Positions 35,871 through 46,467 of a stretch of DNA of 64,000 nt are shown in pieces. The number at the start of each line of letters is the position of its first letter. Position 1 is the first letter of the stretch. The DNA lies in contig NC_031476.1 of NCBI RefSeq assembly GCF_000006565.2, positions 2,628,458 to 2,692,457 on the forward strand, in the 5' to 3' direction. The notes under the pieces were generated by a model. It did no database searches and was not told the origin of the DNA. It saw nothing but the letters and a program-made list of their open reading frames with translations. The position numbers were made by a program, and so were the translations under genes. This DNA comes from Toxoplasma gondii ME49 (lineage: Eukaryota > Apicomplexa > Conoidasida > Eucoccidiorida > Sarcocystidae).

Positions 35871-36074
35871 GCACCTGTAGGAAGCTGTAGTCACTGCTGA
35901 TTCTCGCTGTTCTCGGCAAGGGCTGACGACCGGAGTACAGTTTTTGTGGGCAGAGCCGCTGTGCAGCTTTCCGTTGTTCTCGGTTGTGTCACATGTGTCA
36001 TTGTCGTGTAAACACACGGTTGTATGTCGGTTTCGCTGCACCACTTCATTATTTCTTCTGGTTTTTTGGCGAGT
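35871..36074 (+). promoter_or_regulatory. SAG1 core promoter and 5' leader
   Basis: This is the segment between the 27-bp array and the SAG1 start codon; transcription should begin within it. It includes an in-frame upstream ATG at 36024 and ends ...TTTTTTGGCGAGT before the ATG at 36075. It closely resembles the SAG1 leader as I remember it from T. gondii expression vectors. Confidence 0.75.
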
Positions 36075-37034
36075 ATGTTTCCGAAGGCAGTGAGACGCGC
36101 CGTCACGGCAGGGGTGTTTGCCGCGCCCACACTGATGTCGTTCTTGCGATGTGGCGCTATGGCATCGGATCCCCCTCTTGTTGCCAATCAAGTTGTCACC
36201 TGCCCAGATAAAAAATCGACAGCCGCGGTCATTCTCACACCGACGGAGAACCACTTCACTCTCAAGTGCCCTAAAACAGCGCTCACAGAGCCTCCCACTC
36301 TTGCGTACTCACCCAACAGGCAAATCTGCCCAGCGGGTACTACAAGTAGCTGTACATCAAAGGCTGTAACATTGAGCTCCTTGATTCCTGAAGCAGAAGA
36401 TAGCTGGTGGACGGGGGATTCTGCTAGTCTCGACACGGCAGGCATCAAACTCACAGTTCCAATCGAGAAGTTCCCCGTGACAACGCAGACGTTTGTGGTC
36501 GGTTGCATCAAGGGAGACGACGCACAGAGTTGTATGGTCACAGTGACAGTACAAGCCAGAGCCTCATCGGTCGTCAATAATGTCGCAAGGTGCTCCTACG
36601 GTGCAAACAGCACTCTTGGTCCTGTCAAGTTGTCTGCGGAAGGACCCACTACAATGACCCTCGTGTGCGGGAAAGATGGAGTCAAAGTTCCTCAAGACAA
36701 CAATCAGTACTGTTCCGGGACGACGCTGACTGGTTGCAACGAGAAATCGTTCAAAGATATTTTGCCAAAATTAAGTGAGAACCCGTGGCAGGGTAACGCT
36801 TCGAGTGATAATGGTGCCACGCTAACGATCAACAAGGAAGCATTTCCAGCCGAGTCAAAAAGCGTCATTATTGGATGCACAGGGGGATCGCCTGAGAAGC
36901 ATCACTGTACCGTGCAACTGGAGTTTGCCGGGGCTGCAGGGTCAGCAAAATCGTCTGCGGGAACAGCCAGTCACGTTTCCATTTTCGCCATGGTGACCGG
37001 ACTTATTGGCTCTATCGCAGCTTGTGTCGCGTGA
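36075..37034 (+). CDS. SAG1: SAG1 (SRS29B, P30), major surface antigen
   Basis: A single-exon gene of 319 codons plus TGA. An in-frame ATG 17 codons upstream (36024) would give 336 aa; both starts have been used in annotations. In the 336-aa numbering there is a hydrophobic signal sequence at about 25-43. Two SRS domains follow, with cysteines at 60, 82, 101, 110, 161, 170 and at 190, 215, 230, 238, 285, 295. The C-terminus is a short Gly/Ala/Ser linker and a hydrophobic GPI signal ([19 protein letters not shown]). I recognise the sequence as SAG1, the dominant GPI-anchored tachyzoite surface protein, which forms dimers and takes part in host-cell attachment and antibody responses. It differs from the T. 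gondii sequence I recall at several positions, which could mean H. hammondi or a divergent strain. The upstream repeat array drives strong stage-specific expression. Confidence 0.97.
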
Positions 37035-39120
37035 GTGATCACCGTTGTGCTCACTTCTCAAATCGACAAAGGAAACACACTTCGTGCAGCATGTGCCCCA
37101 TTATAAAGAAACTGAGTTGTTCCGTTGTGGCTTGCAGGTGTCACATCCACAGAAACCGGCCGACTCTAAATAGGAGTGTTTCGCAGCAAGCAGCGAAAGT
37201 TTATGACTGGGTCCGAATCTCTGAACGGATGTGTGGCGGACCTGGCTGATGTTGATCGCCGTCGACACACGCGCCACATGGGTCAATACACAAGACAGCT
37301 ATCAGTTGTTCTAGTCGAACCGGTTAACACAATTCTTGCCCCCCCGAGGGATGCTCAGTGGTCAAAATTGACACGTAGGTCACTCGTATAGGCACGATGC
37401 TCACGACCCCGATGGGCGATCGTCGGTTTGACTTGCCGCCTGAGAGCTACATTACATCTGACAGGGACTATAGGAGGCTTCTTCTCTTATAGCTTTCGTG
37501 TGCACTTCCAGTGGGGGCCCCGACGAACCTGTCAACTCAGTATGTCTGCCAAATTTAGCTGCCGTTCTCCTGAAAACCACACCGGTCAGCTACTTCTTTC
37601 CGGACCTTGTTCTCCCTTGCAGATGCTCGTGTTAGGGATACTTGCTCGATAAAACGTTTGCGGCAACCTCCGTCAGAACGCTTATGTCCCGCGTTCGTTG
37701 GCCCTCAGATTTCTTTGCGTTCTTGCATTTTACACAGCTTTCCAGGGAGAGGAGTTGCTGTAAAAAGACTAATGTACGAGACCAAAACAGACAGCTTGAG
37801 CCCCTGATGTACATAGGTTGCTCAAAGCAGTTTGAAGTATAATTTGTTTGTTGTCAGCGAGCTGACGATGTAGTGAGAAACTGATGTCGAGCCTGAGCTT
37901 CTAGCGGGACCGTAATTGCGAACTCATCAGGTGGCGGGACTGTTTGCTACGGTCTCTCCGCAGAACATGGATATGATTTACGATTCAGTGCTTTACTGTT
38001 AAAGTTGAGGATGTTGCCAATGGGATTTGGTGGGCCCTGTAAGAGAACTGCGAGTCGTGTTGTCAGTAGTTTGCTCCTTGGTCCAGCTCCCGTCCTATAG
38101 TAAGCAAACCACATTCAGATGCCTCGATTTAGCGTTGTTTTCGTTTTGAACAAAGTGATACACCTGGATGTCATGGCCCCGTGTTGTTGAGATCAACTGG
38201 TGTCATGGCTATCTTTGTTTTCGTTCCGGCAACAAAAAATGCGAGTTCTCAAGGCGGTTATTAGTCCGATTGTCCTTACCATTACGGCAGATAACCATGC
38301 CTAACCATGTCTTCCGGGACCCTTCACCCTTCCACTCAAAATACAGCATTCACTTATTAAAGGTGAAAGCAGCAGCGTATTCACATTTGTCTTGTTTCCT
38401 CTTGTGACCAGCTGTTGGTCTTTTTTTCCAAGTTGAGGAGTTCATTGCAGTCGTCGTGCGTTCTAGCGCGTTATGATGCTTGCTCGGAGGACCGAGGCGC
38501 CTATGTTCCCTAAATTACAACAATGTTCCCACTTTGCTGTCATATGGTTTTCGTAGTCAGTTTTTCCCGTGTCTAAGAAGTGAATAACTTCAGCAACAGA
38601 CCGTTTTTACATTTTCTCTGCGGCAACCCTAGGCGCCACACCACAGTGGAGGAAACAAAGTTATTTTAGTGTGTGCGCGGCCAGGCCCTCTTGCGGAGAC
38701 GTCCGTCTCCGCCGTCGCGGAACTCAAGCATGCCGTGGTCCTCCGAGATTCAACGCCTTTCCTGCGTCGTTTTCTGTTGAACAGCCGAATGCATTTTTCA
38801 GTTCTGAGTACTTTGACAATCAGGAAGTTTCCTAAGTGTGCGAGGTCTTCCTTATCGTCCCACATTCTGCCTTCCTCGCAAGTATACTGGCCATCGTTTC
38901 TCGCAGACAGGGAACATCCAATAGCGGGAGCGTGTCTACGTGTTTTCGCGTTCCTAGGTTTCTTCTGACAGCCCAGAGATGAGGAAACACAGAACGTGCA
39001 CTCCGATAATGTGCTCAGTCTGAAGAAGGACCGTGGATATTGACGTAGGCTGTAAACACCGACGAGGCTTCCTCCTTGGCACCTTGACCGGGCAAAACAG
39101 AGATTGCACGGTGTAAGAAG
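37035..39120. other. intergenic region downstream of SAG1
   Basis: About 2.1 kb with no supported gene. It should include the SAG1 3' UTR and the promoter of the next plus-strand gene. The sequence is only moderately GC-rich and has no long microsatellite. Confidence 0.5.
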
Positions 39121-41215
39121 ATGCGTTTGCAGGCCTGCCCAGGTGACCCCCGCGGCGGCGCCGCCCCAATCTGCAAAACAACAAGAGCTTATTTTTGCGA
39201 GTTTCCCTTCCTCGGAGTTTTCAAGCGAAGTCGGTCATGGGAAACAAGTCCCAATTGGCAAACGGGCTCAGGGGCACCGCTCCGAGTCGGTCAGCAGCCG
39301 ACACGCGGCTGGCCGCCTAGGATATGTCGTGGCATGCCTAGACCGAAACAATGGTCTTTATCGTCCTGCAGCAAGGACGCTAAGCAAAGCCAGACAATCA
39401 TTTGGAAGAGATGTGGTTTCAACACACATGACACACAGTCGGTTTCGCAACAGGCTAGCGCGCCTGTCTCTTTTCCTGCCGTTCGTGGCAACCGAGGAAG
39501 ACACAGAGAGGCTAAGGTTGTCTTACCATTTTACTCTTTCGTCGTGTTGATCGCTTGTGTGGTGTCCAGCGACGCTTTGTCTTTTGAAGACAACAGACCC
39601 TCACCAGTACGCCCTCTGCTGAGGCTGTCTCGTCCTTCGATGGGTCCTGTCGGGGAGACACCACAAACACGCAGGAAGACGCTCGAGTCCTCCTTTTTGC
39701 CTGTTTCAACGTCTGGTCGACTGACTGTCCCACTCACTGCCCCAGGCGTTCGTCCTTGGAACTCTAGCGAACAGAGAGGGCGGGACACTTTTGGAGGCTC
39801 CCAAGGGGAAAATGAACCAGTGCATTCCTGCCGAACCTTTTTGCATTCAGATGAGTCTGTTTTCTCTGAAGTCCCGCCGCATAAGGGGCAGGGGGATGGA
39901 TATCCCACCTCATTGCCACTCCGGATTCGTAGACCTGATTACAAGGTCCTCTCGAATATTGAGGGAGAGGACCGATTTTCTTTTTCTGCGTTCCGGAACT
40001 TTTTCAGGCGTCTGGTTCACAGTCTTCAAAGCCCGCGTAAGAGGGAAGATGCAGTTAGACGACGTTCTGGGATACTCAGTTGTCCGCCTACAGCGTCGAA
40101 AATGAGAATCGCTTCGCTTTCCTCTTCGATCTTGGAGCAGAACGGCTTGGCACTGTACGCCCTTGAATCCATGTTCGGCTCAGCTGGGGCCCTAGGGTTC
40201 GGAGGTCCGTGTGGCCAATGGAAGCAGCAAGGCGAACACTCTAAGGAGGAAGGCGAAGGGCCTTGTAACGAGGAGCCATGTGACAAAGATGGCCGGAGTG
40301 TCGCGGGCAAATGTGCGAGGGGGAAGTCAGGAGATACGGGACACCAAGAAAAGAGACAACAGATACTGAATCGAGGTATGATTACATGAATGTCGTCGCT
40401 TGTAGCAGGTCTCTGTTCTGCGAAATAAGGAAAAAATCATTAAGGTAGTGTAGCCAGAGTGCCAGGAACGCGCTTAGAACGGTGGTCCCCACTAAGTACT
40501 CCGGTACCGACGCCCTAATCACTCGCACCTTGAGCGTTGTTTTCCGTACCTGTTGACTGTGACCTCATCTCCATCATTGACACTGAGGGACAGGAATGCC
40601 ACCTGGGGTCAAACGGCAACAAACAGTAAGGTCTCAGGCTTGCATTCCCGTGCACGTATAGCGTTTCAACTCAGCCGTGCAAAGGGGTCTGTGCCCAATG
40701 AGTATCGTCCCTGTTTGCTTGCACATTCTGGCTGCTTGATTCAACCGTATGCTTGCTATGCAGGTTTCTTTGCAGCGTGCGGTTTTCCGGCAGAAGGTAC
40801 GCACCCTTTCGGAGCCTCTCTTCTCTCTTTCCTGAAGCCTCGGATGATGTTGTCAGGCCCCCCTGTCGTTACCCAGCCCGGTGAAGGCGTGGCTGCCAGT
40901 TGTCAGTCGAATTCCCGTTCCCGCCTGTCTCTGATTCCTCGCGACTACGCCATCATCAATATTCCCGTGGAGGTCGCTCTCCATCCTGTCGTTTTTCAAA
41001 CGGTGTGTTCCTTGGCAGAGACACTGCGACGTTTTGAACGGACGCTCATGCTAACTGCCACCACGGCTGCAACTGCGTTGGCGCTTGGAATCGCCTTACC
41101 AAAGATTCTTCAGAATCGTGACGGTGGATGGAATGTTCAGGCGGCCACAGCTGTGGCTGTTCTGCTCCTTCCTATGTTCGTTGCAATGCGGTGTACCTAT
41201 GCCGCTGCCCAGTAG
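39121..41215 (+). CDS. unrecognised membrane/secreted protein between SAG1 and SRS29C
   Basis: Two exons, 39121-40375 and 40764-41215 (TAG), join in phase 1 to give 568 aa. The donor is CGAG/GTATGA; acceptors at 40764, 40776 and 40794 are all in phase. I do not recognise the family. A hydrophobic segment (VVLPFYSFVVLIACVVSS, about residues 133-150) is followed by a probable cleavage region. Next come about 260 polar residues rich in Arg, Ser and Pro, with short Phe-rich spots. The second exon has a hydrophobic stretch (LTATTAATALALGIALP) and a final one (AVAVLLLPMFVAMRCTYAAAQ). The start could instead be the ATG at 39334, which places the first hydrophobic segment nearer the N-terminus. Layout and neighbours suggest a dense-granule or other secretory protein; that is inference. 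It lacks the SRS cysteine pattern. Confidence 0.62.
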
Positions 41216-42864
41216 AGAGCCACAGAAGAACCAGACTTCAAAGGGCGGCTCTTGAATGTTAGAAAATGTAGCGTGTGCGTTTACTTTTAAAACAAAATGA
41301 GACTCTGTTCAGACAGTATCGACACACGCGTCCATATGCGTGGAGCCGTTTTTAAACGCTGATGCGTGTGTTCGCCTCTGGTGTAGAAACTACCTAGACT
41401 GTGTAAGAATGGAAAAATATGAATCCGGGGAGAATTGGCGAGCTGTCCGGGAACATTCGAATGCCTGGTGTTGCTCAAGAAAGTGTCCTTATAAAAAGAA
41501 TGTCCAGTCTATGGTATTCGTCGAGAGGCTGCTGCGTTCCGGTTTGCGCATCTCTTGCGGTGCTGGCGAGACCCCAGCTCCTACTTATCATTATGTATAC
41601 AATCCGGGTAAGCGCCCGGATGTGTAGTCTCACTTCAGACTTCATCGGTAGCATTACCACAAAAGACAGTTTCCGGCCAGCTTGAGTGACGCTCAGTGTG
41701 TGATGCTGTTGACGGACGTCTATTGCACTTTTGTTGGCTGCCTTGTGCGTGAAACGGGACACTTCTACGAAGCGATTCTGCTTCACAGTAGGCACACAAC
41801 TGGGACTAGCGCACTTCTTGTGAAAACACTTATGCGATTTAGAGCACGAGGTGGAAACGAATGTCATATTCCTCAGATTAGCGGTTCCACACAGAGAGAG
41901 GTCACAGATGCGTGAGTGCCAAGAGGGACACATTCACTAGGAACTCCGCGCACTCAATAACGCACACTGCGTGGCAAACATCTACTGCCCTTCCGTTTCC
42001 GGGACAGCTCTGTTCCACCGTTTTTTGTGCATTACGTCCGCCACTCCATAGTTTCTTGCAAGAGGCTGCACGAATACTTGAGTGTGTGAGATACATGTTG
42101 AGCTGCCGTCAGACTACCGGGTGACCGATCGCCTGTGGTCGGGAGGACGTGCTTGACAAGTTCAATTTAGAGCTCCTTACGATCTGCCACAGTCAACGAC
42201 AGAAATGCCTGTAGAACAGCTTGCCTTGCTTTGCACCTGACATCTCGAATGGTGATGAATCCATGTGTGGCCTCGTCTCTGAACGACCAGAGAGATCGTC
42301 CGGGTACAATGTGCGCCACCAGATGAAAGAACACCTGTCTACTCCACCACCGTCATAATCTGCGTGAGCTATTTCTGTCACCGTCTACGATAACGCAGAT
42401 ACGGCACCGACGACGGGGTGCGCTAGGCCTGGTCGGCTACCGAAGTAGTTAAGAAACACTGGGCGTGCTAGGCGATCGGTTGTGTTTCTAGTTGGGCTGA
42501 TCGGCCCCGCACTACGCGTGGTGGTCATACGGCTGTCGCATTGCGCCTTTGGACAACAGACTCCAATAGTCATTATGTGTCCATTTTCGTTGTTGCGTTC
42601 ATTCCTTATGTGATGTGTAGTCGCTGTTCATGTTTTCCAAAACATTCGGAACGCGATACTGCATCGAACGAGTATGTCATCACGTAGACTTGCCCTAACT
42701 TGTGCTTGCTGTTCGTTCTTTTCTTCCGAGGGCGGTGACCAGGCAGAAGCTACGCGAAGAGCAGTCGGTTGTGCCGTTCGAAGCGCGCGACGTTGAGCCG
42801 GAGGGCTTCTCCATCCTGCCGTACCATCAGCATATTTGGTGATTCCTAAGTTGAGTTTGCGAGA
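41216..42864. other. intergenic region upstream of SRS29C
   Basis: No supported gene. It contains the 3' flank of the preceding gene and the SRS29C promoter and leader. Unlike SAG1, no tandem repeat array is visible before the SRS29C start. Confidence 0.5.
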
Positions 42865-43983
42865 ATGGCGACGCGTGCGTCTTTGGCGAGACAGAAGACT
42901 GGCGCTGCTTGCCTTGCAGTACTCACTGCGTCTCCATCTGTCGTGGCGGCAAAACCATGGAAGCGGTGGGTCGGCGTCTCGGTGATACTTGCTTCGGCTT
43001 TTGCAGTCGGGGTCTCAGCGGGGCCGCCGTACAGATACGAGCCTGAAAAGTTTACATGCCGGCCGAAAAAAGGCATTTTAAGTCAGTGGGTGTCTCTTCT
43101 GTACCAAGTGCAGCATAATATCACTTTCGCCTGTGAAGAGGCTACGCCCGTGCCTACGACACTTATAAGTGAGGAACATGGGCTTATGGTATGTGCCGAA
43201 AGTATGACACCCGAGGAATGTGAAGCAAACCCGGCTCCACTGTCAGCCTTTCTACCTGGAGCCACAAAAGAGTGGGTTACTGGAGACAGTGTGTTAACTG
43301 GATTAAAGATTTCGGTTCCCGAATCTCAGTATCCAGCTAATGCGAAAAGCTTCCGTGTTGGTTGCAGGCACAACACAAAAACGGGTAATACGTGTATGCT
43401 CACCATTCATGTGGAGCCCAGAGATCCAGCGGTGGAACGACAGGAGGCGAGATGTAGTTATACGGAGAATTCAACACTGCCTAAAATCTTTGTGACTAAG
43501 GACTCCAACACAATGACGTTAGCTTGTGGACCACACGGTGCACCGATGCCAGAGAGCTACACAGAGAATTACTGTTCAACTCCTGACACCTGCGATGAGA
43601 AACCGTTTACCAGCGTGATTCCTGGGTACCTCAGCAAGTGGTTTTTTGGCGATCCTAAGAGTCCGTTGGGAGCGATGCTGAGAATTCCTCCGGAGCAGAT
43701 TCCTTCGAGTCCGCAGATCATTTATCTCGGCTGCACTGGTCCCACTGATGGAGAAGGGCCGAAGTACAATTGCACGGTGCCAGTACAACTAGGAGGTGAA
43801 GACCCTTCAGAGGGATCAAGACCAGGTGGAGGTTCAGGTGGCGGGAAGCGCGGCGGAGGTCAGGGGGGTGGAGGGGGTTTGGCAGGATCCGATTCTCGGC
43901 AGGGAAGTGCACGTCACTCGCTGCCTTCTGGCATGGCGCTATCTGCTTCAGCGCTGCTTGCGATGACGGCACTTGCCTATTGA
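42865..43983 (+). CDS. SRS29C: SRS29C (SRS2/P35), SAG1-related GPI-anchored surface antigen
   Basis: A single exon of 372 aa, stop TGA at 43981-43983, with the start in AGAATGG. A hydrophobic signal region at about 35-52 (WVGVSVILASAFAVGVSA) follows a basic N-terminus. Two SRS domains are clear, with cysteines at 65, 90, 110, 119, 167, 177 and at 197, 221, 237, 243, 290, 303. A glycine-rich stalk (about 311-345, GGG and GGGG runs) links to a hydrophobic GPI signal (MALSASALLAMTALAY). It belongs to the same tandem family as SAG1 and SRS29A. The name rests on gene order and general recognition of P35/SRS2. It presumably functions as a parasite surface adhesin or immune-interaction protein. Confidence 0.92.
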   Translation: MATRASLARQKTGAACLAVLTASPSVVAAKPWKRWVGVSVILASAFAVGVSAGPPYRYEPEKFTCRPKKGILSQWVSLLYQVQHNITFACEEATPVPTTLISEEHGLMVCAESMTPEECEANPAPLSAFLPGATKEWVTGDSVLTGLKISVPESQYPANAKSFRVGCRHNTKTGNTCMLTIHVEPRDPAVERQEARCSYTENSTLPKIFVTKDSNTMTLACGPHGAPMPESYTENYCSTPDTCDEKPFTSVIPGYLSKWFFGDPKSPLGAMLRIPPEQIPSSPQIIYLGCTGPTDGEGPKYNCTVPVQLGGEDPSEGSRPGGGSGGGKRGGGQGGGGGLAGSDSRQGSARHSLPSGMALSASALLAMTALAY

Positions 43984-46467
43984 GTGGGGAATTCGAACAT
44001 TTTTATGGCTGTGCATGCAAGCGGGAAAGGACTGTACTAATATTGACGTGCGTTTGTCAGATGCCACGTAACATGTAAATGGTTTCCCAAAAATGGGATA
44101 ACTGAGTGGCGGCGGTAGCCGGCGTGCGTGCATGTTTTGTCGGCCCGAGTCACGTATGCGCTCCACAGAAGCGTGAACTAGCAGACAGCACAGCAAAACA
44201 TGCTACTCAAATCGGGCTCTGGAGCATGTCTTCCTAAGTTACATCTGTCGAGGTTTGCGGGATGTCGTGAAGGCGGGATCATATTTGCCGTGTTCGCCAC
44301 ATCACTCCTGTTGGCGGTTGGTTGCGGGGCGAATCTCTGCGTGACTGTTATGTGCTGACTGTGTGCTGAGGGCTCTGTGCCTGTCCGCTCTATGAGCATG
44401 CCTCAGGACGCCGACGCGATCGAGAAGAGCTGCTGTGGCCTGTCTTCCGCAGATGGGTGCTTCATTGGCAGGAGTGTTGGTCGTTTCATATATGCGAGCA
44501 TGCCATCTGAACTCTTTTCGTAAGCGCAATAGTCACCGTGTGGACTGCACTTGTGGCACCTTCGCGCTCCGTCTCCGAAGGGCCATTACTTGCTCTTGAG
44601 GTAGTGACCTCGACCAGACTCCTGGTTTTAAAAACTGCAAGTAAGTCCACCCGCTGCTGACAGGCTGACGTGTAGTGTGCCGTCCGTTAAACCCGAAGAC
44701 GAGCGACAGAGTAGTGAGACACGCACTACGATTCTCTAATCAATTAAAACCGGAATGCGAGTGAGAAAGGAGTGGCAAGCGGCCTGAGAGAAGAGTTGCA
44801 AAGCATGCCACATGTCCGAATCAAAAAATAAACAAGTCGTCTTGCTCGTTTATATCCGCGGCGCAGTCTTCAACGGCTTTCTCACTCTGTACTGAGTCGC
44901 AGTGACATTGTCAGACAGAGGTTGCGCTGGCAACAACGGAAAATGCCTGTTGTCATTTTCCGGCCATCGTCATACGTGGGCTACCAGGTCAGAAGTCGAG
45001 AGAGTCACGTGATGCCTCGGTCAGTGGGAACAGCTCAGGGCAGTGAAACGTGGGGAAACTGATATTGCTTCATAGCCGACGCCGTTGCCACTTCTTACCC
45101 CCGTTCCGCTTCAGCTGTGGATTTGAGTTCCTGAAAGAACGGCTTGATTTCCGTTGTAGGTCGAAAGGCAGCGGCGCTTCTTGGAAGGCCCGCAACCTAG
45201 GCAGTGATGCTGGTACCGTTGCAATGAGCACATTGCTGGCACACACGGGAGGGACTAAACTAACAACGAGCATTTGCTGACAACGTGGAACTGCTTCACT
45301 CTATTCGAATCTACTAAACCTCTCACTCTTTTCTTCAAAGTTACGCTTGCCTATCCCAGCAGATGGACTGACGGTGCTTTTCCGGTGCTGTCACCCGAAT
45401 TAGAGGTGCAGCAGGGAAACCACGGGAAGACGTTTTCCCCCAACAAGTACATTGCAACTCAGCAGCCATGAATCCTATCCAGTGTCTGAAAACGAAAAGG
45501 AGCAAAGGACGTCGATAACCGTTCGTGGTAGATACAAGATACAAGGGGAACGACTCACCCTGGGATACGTGCGCGATGAGATATATGGATAGCTGACCTC
45601 GAACTGTGGTGGGGAGGAGCGAGCAATCTTCCCCGCGCGCAGTTGACGTCCCGTTTCCGTGTACCCGTACAGACATGACCCTCTTTTCATTGCAGTGCTT
45701 TCGGGAAGAAACCAGGCTACGCAGTGTATGCTTTCTGTGCGTAGGTTTCTAGACAGCCGCTGTCCATTGCCACACACTGCATGCGGACAGCGTTCGCGGT
45801 CGTTGGATAAACGGTCGACGCGGCAGCTCGTTTTGTCTCAGTGAATTGCTCCAGCACTAGTCTTACGCTTTTACTTTCGTCCCTTCTTCCATCTACACTC
45901 GCTTCAGGTTCACAGAAGCTTTCTGAGTACATTTGTGCGCTCCACCTCGACGTTTTGTGTGAATCTGGCCTCCTTTCTCGTACACCTTTTTGGTGTACGT
46001 TTTTGTTTGCGGTAAATCTAGAAAACCAACAAATTACCGTTCAGCAATTGCCCTTTCTAATTTATCTCTTTTTTAGCGTTCCGGTCTGTGGTCTGGCTGT
46101 GCCCCTTTTGCCTCACTTGGCGACTTTTTCCCTCCACAACTTCGTCGAACTCGTCCGCCCTCAGTCCTCGAGTTCTTCGCGAACGGTGCAGCCCTGCACT
46201 TCTTGTTGTCACGCTTCGTCTTCGTCGCATAGTCTCATGCTTTGCTCCTCGGAACACGCCCTGTCTCTTCTCCGCCTTTCTCAGCTTCTCTCTTAGTTCC
46301 CCCATGGGGTCACTCCGCACTGTTGTTTTGTCGCCCACCATCGAAACTCTCAGTTCCTCTATGCTTTCGCTTTCTTTTCCTTCCTGTCTCCTCCTGCACA
46401 TCCTTTTCTTTTCTCCCTCTCGACTTCTGTGTTTTCTCCTTCCTCGCGTATCCAACGTTAGTTAAGC
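43984..46467. other. intergenic region between SRS29C and the 1207-aa protein gene
   Basis: About 2.5 kb. The first 1.8 kb has no supported gene. From about 45840 to 46467 the plus strand becomes strongly pyrimidine-rich, as in the leaders of the other conserved genes here, so this part is probably the 5' leader of the gene starting at 46468. Confidence 0.5.

Noticed and set aside
35655..36254. 199-codon minus-strand frame and the 67-codon plus-strand frame with a repeated nonapeptide
   Set aside because: Created by the 27-bp promoter repeat, which is nine codons long and so keeps any frame open. It lies in the SAG1 promoter and leader.
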